The position numbers and the translations under genes were made by a program. The notes beneath the pieces were generated by a model, which worked only from the letters and a program-made list of their open reading frames with translations, had not been told where the DNA came from and searched no databases. 7,564 nt of DNA from DASVLX01 sp035552275 (GTDB lineage: Bacteria > Actinomycetota > Actinomycetes > Mycobacteriales > Pseudonocardiaceae), in the NCBI GenBank assembly GCA_035552275.1, contig DASZLR010000287.1:1-7564 (forward strand), in the 5' to 3' direction. Positions 5,370 to 7,564 of this stretch are shown piece after piece (position 1 is the first letter of the stretch; each line of letters begins with the position of its first letter).

Positions 5370-6413
5370 ATGGGCATGTTCGGCAGTCGGCGGGATCGTT
5401 GGCGGTTCGGCGGGGTCCTGGCGGTGATCGCGATCCTGCACCTGGTGGCCTGGGGAATCCTGGTCGTCGCGGTGATACCACGGCACTACACGGTCGGGAA
5501 ACAGGTCTTCGGCCTAGGCCTCGGCGTCACCGCCTACACCCTGGGCCTGCGGCACGCATTCGACGCCGACCACATCGCCGCGATCGACAACACCACCCGC
5601 AAGCTGATGGCCGACGGCAAGCGCCCGGTGTCCGTCGGCTTCTGGTTCGCGCTCGGCCATTCCAGCACGGTCGCGCTGCTGGCCGCGCTGATCGCCGCCG
5701 GCGCCCGGATGGTCGGCACCCTGACCAGCGACGACTCCGCCGCCCACAAGGCGCTCGGGGTGGTGAGCACCAGCGTCGCCGGACTGTTCCTGTACCTGAT
5801 CGCCGCGCTGAACCTGGTGGTGCTGGCCGGCGTGCTGCGGATGTGGCGGGCGGCGCGGCGCGGCGAGTTCGACGCCGAGACGCTGGACCAGACACTGGCC
5901 AAACGGGGTTTCCTGAACCGGTTTCTCGGCCGGCTGACCAGGACGATCACCCGGCCGGCGCAGATGTTCCCGGTGGGGCTGCTGTTCGGCATCGGCTTCG
6001 ACACCGCCACCGAGGTCACCATGCTGACCCTGGCCGGCGCCGGTGCGGCCAGCGGCCTGCCCTGGTACGCGGTTGTCGTGCTGCCGCTGCTGTTCGCGGC
6101 CGGGATGACCCTGCTGGACACAGTGGACGGCACGTTCATGAACGTCGCCTATCAGTGGGCGTTCGCCAACCCGCTGCGCAAGGTCTACTACAACATGATG
6201 ATCACCGGCCTGTCGGTCGCGGTCGCCGTGGTGATCGGCAGTATCGAGCTGGTCGGTGTGCTGCACGACCAGTTCGGCTGGTCCGCGCCGGTGCTGAACT
6301 GGATCGCCGGGCTGAACCTGAACAACGTCGGGTTCGTGCTGGTCGGGCTGTTCGCCGTGGTGTGGACGGCGGCCATCGGCTACTGGCGGCTGGCCCGCCC
6401 CGACCGTCGCTGA
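5370..6413 (+). CDS. HoxN/NixA-type nickel/cobalt permease (NiCoT family)
   Basis: This 347-residue inner-membrane, single-component permease takes up Co2+ or Ni2+. The family signature RHAFDADHIAAIDN (61-74) contains the His62-x4-Asp67-His68 metal motif in the second helix. ALGHSST (94-100) and LLFGIGFDTATEV (204-216) are the other signature blocks. GMTLLDTVDGTFMNVAYQWA (245-264) is also typical. About eight hydrophobic helices can be counted, with a charged cytoplasmic loop at about 160-192. The ATG at 5370 is preferred because everything upstream in frame belongs to the riboswitch; the ATG at 5376 is an alternative. The B12-sensing leader argues that cobalt for cobalamin synthesis is the relevant cargo, although the family also transports nickel. 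The last 34 bp overlap the 3' end of the convergent LysR gene. Confidence 0.95.
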   Translation: MGMFGSRRDRWRFGGVLAVIAILHLVAWGILVVAVIPRHYTVGKQVFGLGLGVTAYTLGLRHAFDADHIAAIDNTTRKLMADGKRPVSVGFWFALGHSSTVALLAALIAAGARMVGTLTSDDSAAHKALGVVSTSVAGLFLYLIAALNLVVLAGVLRMWRAARRGEFDAETLDQTLAKRGFLNRFLGRLTRTITRPAQMFPVGLLFGIGFDTATEVTMLTLAGAGAASGLPWYAVVVLPLLFAAGMTLLDTVDGTFMNVAYQWAFANPLRKVYYNMMITGLSVAVAVVIGSIELVGVLHDQFGWSAPVLNWIAGLNLNNVGFVLVGLFAVVWTAAIGYWRLARPDRR

Positions 6414-7354
6414 CCAGCCGACCGTCCGGCGGTGGCGTCGACCGCGAAATCCCGGAAGGCAAGCGCGGCGGGCGGCAGCGGCAGGCGGGCCGACCACACC
6501 AGTCCGATCCGCCGGGATGCCGCCGGCCGCAGTGCCAGCTCCGCGGTTCCTCGGGTCGGAGCCGGCTCGGCCGCCGGCAGGATCGCGACGCCCAACCCGG
6601 CGGCGACCAGACCGCGCACCGTGTCGACCTCCTCGCCCTCGAAGGTCAGCTCGGGCTCGAACCCGGCGGTCGCGCAGAGCGCATCGGTGATCTGCCGCAG
6701 GCCGTAGCCACGCTTCATCCCCACGAACCGCTCGCCGGCCAGCGCCGCCAACCGAATGCCCGGTCGGTCGGCGAGCCGGTGCCCGGCCGGCAGGGTGGCG
6801 ACCAGCGGCTGCTCGTACAGCTGGGCGTGGCCGAACTCGGTCGCGTCCGGCAGCGGCGAGGTCAGCGCGAGATCCGCGCGGCCGTGCCGCAACCGGTCCA
6901 ACATGTCCTCGTGGGCGCCCTGCACCAGGGTGAACCGGACGTGTGGATGCCGCTTTCGGTAGGCGCGCAACAGTTCTGGCACCCGCACCCCGCCCATGGT
7001 GTGCAGGAAGGCGAACACCACCTGGCCGCGCTCCGGGTCGACCTCTTCCGCGGCCCGCCGGCAGCCGGCTTCGAGGATGCTCAGCGCGCGCCCGGCGGCA
7101 TCGGCGAGCTGCTCGCCGGCCCTGGTCAGCCGCACCCCGCGACCGTCCCGGACCAGCACCGGCGCACCGAGTTCGGCGGAGATGCCGGCCAGCCACCGGC
7201 TGACCGTCGGCTGCGGGATGTCCAGCGATTCGGCCGCCCTGGTCAGCCCACCCTCCGCCGCGACCGCCCGCAGCAGTGCCAGTCGGGGTGCCAATCGCGG
7301 TGCCAGCCGGGCCGCCAACCCGCTGGCCAGGCCTTCTGGCGTCTGCTCGGTCAC
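6380..7354 (-). CDS. LysR-family transcriptional regulator
   Basis: This 324-residue regulator has an N-terminal winged helix-turn-helix at about 25-84 (LALLRAVAAEGGLTRAAESL, then PQPTVSRWLAGISAELGAPV, and a wing ending GVRLTRAGEQLA). A linker helix and a periplasmic-binding-like effector domain follow from about 110 (GQVVFAFLHTMGGVRVPELL) to the GLVAAGLGVAILP block. The QPTVSRWLA recognition helix and GRGVRLTRAG wing resemble LysR proteins encoded divergently from YnfM-type MFS transporters, matching the layout here. The GTG start at 7354 has GGGAG at 7363-7367, eight bases upstream. An RLAP-type repeat precedes the HTH. It probably controls the divergent transporter and itself through the inverted repeats at 7412-7457. 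The effector is unknown. The 3' end overlaps the permease gene by 34 bp. Confidence 0.93.
   Translation of the reverse strand: MTEQTPEGLASGLAARLAPRLAPRLALLRAVAAEGGLTRAAESLDIPQPTVSRWLAGISAELGAPVLVRDGRGVRLTRAGEQLADAAGRALSILEAGCRRAAEEVDPERGQVVFAFLHTMGGVRVPELLRAYRKRHPHVRFTLVQGAHEDMLDRLRHGRADLALTSPLPDATEFGHAQLYEQPLVATLPAGHRLADRPGIRLAALAGERFVGMKRGYGLRQITDALCATAGFEPELTFEGEEVDTVRGLVAAGLGVAILPAAEPAPTRGTAELALRPAASRRIGLVWSARLPLPPAALAFRDFAVDATAGRSAGQRRSGRASRQ
7277..7324. repeat. 12-bp imperfect tandem repeat inside the LysR gene
   Basis: Units TGCCAGTCGGGG, TGCCAATCGCGG and TGCCAGCCGGGC lie end to end at 7277-7312, with a decayed fourth unit at 7313-7324. Twelve bases keep the frame, so the repeat encodes successive (P/A)RLA units at about residues 15-26, ahead of the helix-turn-helix. 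Copy number could vary without a frameshift. Confidence 0.6.
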
Positions 7355-7411
7355 AGCTCGCGCTCCCGTCCTCGGCCGCGCTCTTGCTCAGCCCCTGCTC
7401 ACGGCCAACAT

Positions 7412-7457
7412 ATTCGTCAGTGAATGGATCTGTCCACATACTTGTATTGGACGTATG
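7412..7457. promoter_or_regulatory. LysR-type operator/promoter region with nested inverted repeats
   Basis: The 129-base gap between the divergent LysR and MFS genes holds an AT-richer stretch with three dyads. ATTC (7412-7415) pairs with GAAT (7422-7425) across six bases. GTCCA (7432-7436) pairs with TGGAC (7448-7452), and CATAC (7437-7441) pairs with GTATG (7453-7457), each across exactly 11 bases and offset by five. An 11-base gap fits the T-N11-A architecture of LysR sites. TTGGAC (7447-7452) and TAACGT (7472-7477) could be a loosely spaced promoter for the transporter, placing its start of transcription at or next to the GTG. Confidence 0.6.
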
Positions 7458-7483
7458 AGTTCACCCGCTCCTAACGTCACACC

Positions 7484-7564
7484 GTGGCCGTTCGCACCGA
7501 TCCCGCCCCTGCCCACCCACTGTCCACTTCGGAACCACATCGTCGTGGCTCGCCAGGATTCCGG
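7484..7564 (+). CDS. N-terminus of a probable YnfM-type MFS transporter (partial)
   Basis: The frame opens at GTG 7484, 9 bases after an in-frame TAA at 7472-7474, and stays open to the window edge (27 codons). It ends HRRGSPGFR. A short polar, proline-rich leader ending in RGxPxFRR is typical just before the first membrane helix of actinobacterial YnfM/CynX-like MFS proteins, which are commonly divergent from a LysR gene like the one here. No membrane helix is yet visible, so the family call rests on the leader and context. No Shine-Dalgarno is seen, and a leaderless message is possible. An ATG at 7455 in another frame gives an unconvincing proline-rich peptide. Confidence 0.5.
   Translation, partial: MAVRTDPAPAHPLSTSEPHRRGSPGFR

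Noticed and set aside
3857..5377. Minus-strand open frame (506 codons) opposite the sulfosugar synthase
   Set aside because: Shadow frame; the plus strand has intact SQD1 blocks, catalytic residues and a ribosome-binding site.
5255..7423. Very long plus-strand open frame (722 codons) spanning the permease and LysR genes
   Set aside because: It is a GC-driven shadow: arginine/glycine/proline-rich, no recognisable domain, and it crosses the riboswitch and two genes with clear family motifs.
5514..7439. Long minus-strand open frame (641 codons) opposite the same region
   Set aside because: Low-complexity composition and no motifs; the LysR frame within it carries the recognisable HTH and effector domain.
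7455..7564. ATG at 7455 as the start of the last gene
   Set aside because: The frame gives a proline-rich peptide without family resemblance, and the ATG lies inside an inverted-repeat arm; the frame from GTG 7484 ends in the RGSPGFR pattern expected of YnfM-type transporters.
1..7564. CRISPR array, tRNA/rRNA, insertion sequence, phage or defence genes
   Set aside because: No regularly spaced direct repeats, no tRNA-like cloverleaf sequences, no transposase or integrase motifs and no terminal inverted repeats were seen.

Overview
This is a high-GC actinobacterial window with strong G/C preference at third codon positions, several GTG starts, and gene families typical of Actinomycetota: a short membrane-anchored DivIVA-domain protein followed by tag, a DUF3117 microprotein, and a NiCoT transporter under a cobalamin riboswitch. 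The DivIVA-tag-DUF3117 order resembles the Rv1209-Rv1210-Rv1211 neighbourhood of mycobacteria. The extra leucyl aminopeptidase and SQD1-type gene suggest another actinomycete, perhaps of the Micromonosporaceae type; the family-level placement is a guess.

Layout. (a) 1-1003, plus strand: the tail of an unidentified gene, the DivIVA-domain protein and 3-methyladenine DNA glycosylase I, each joined to the next by a 4-bp GTGA stop/start overlap, so probably one operon. (b) 990-1784, minus strand: a PaaG-like crotonase converging on tag with a 14-bp overlap. (c) 1785-2324: a divergent intergenic region, the 55-residue DUF3117 gene and a strong GC-rich hairpin. (d) 2325-5113, plus strand: an intact M17 leucyl aminopeptidase and an SQD1/SqdB-type UDP-sulfoquinovose synthase with its catalytic residues. 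(e) 5114-6413: a cobalamin riboswitch, then a HoxN/NixA-type nickel/cobalt permease that it should repress at translation when B12 is plentiful. (f) 6380-7564: a minus-strand LysR regulator overlapping the permease 3' end by 34 bp, divergent from the first 27 codons of what looks like a YnfM-type MFS transporter, with nested inverted repeats between them.

How the parts work together. The window is mostly housekeeping and small metabolic units rather than one system. The best-resolved regulatory logic is the riboswitch: the aptamer core, the B12 box, a loop-loop complementarity and a hairpin covering the purine-rich ribosome-binding region can all be read directly. This points to cobalt as the physiologically relevant metal. 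The SQD1-type gene is the most interesting enzyme, because it implies sulfosugar synthesis and no sulfoquinovosyltransferase lies beside it here. I see no CRISPR array, tRNA, rRNA, insertion sequence, phage gene or defence system, and no convincing evidence of a wholly new system.
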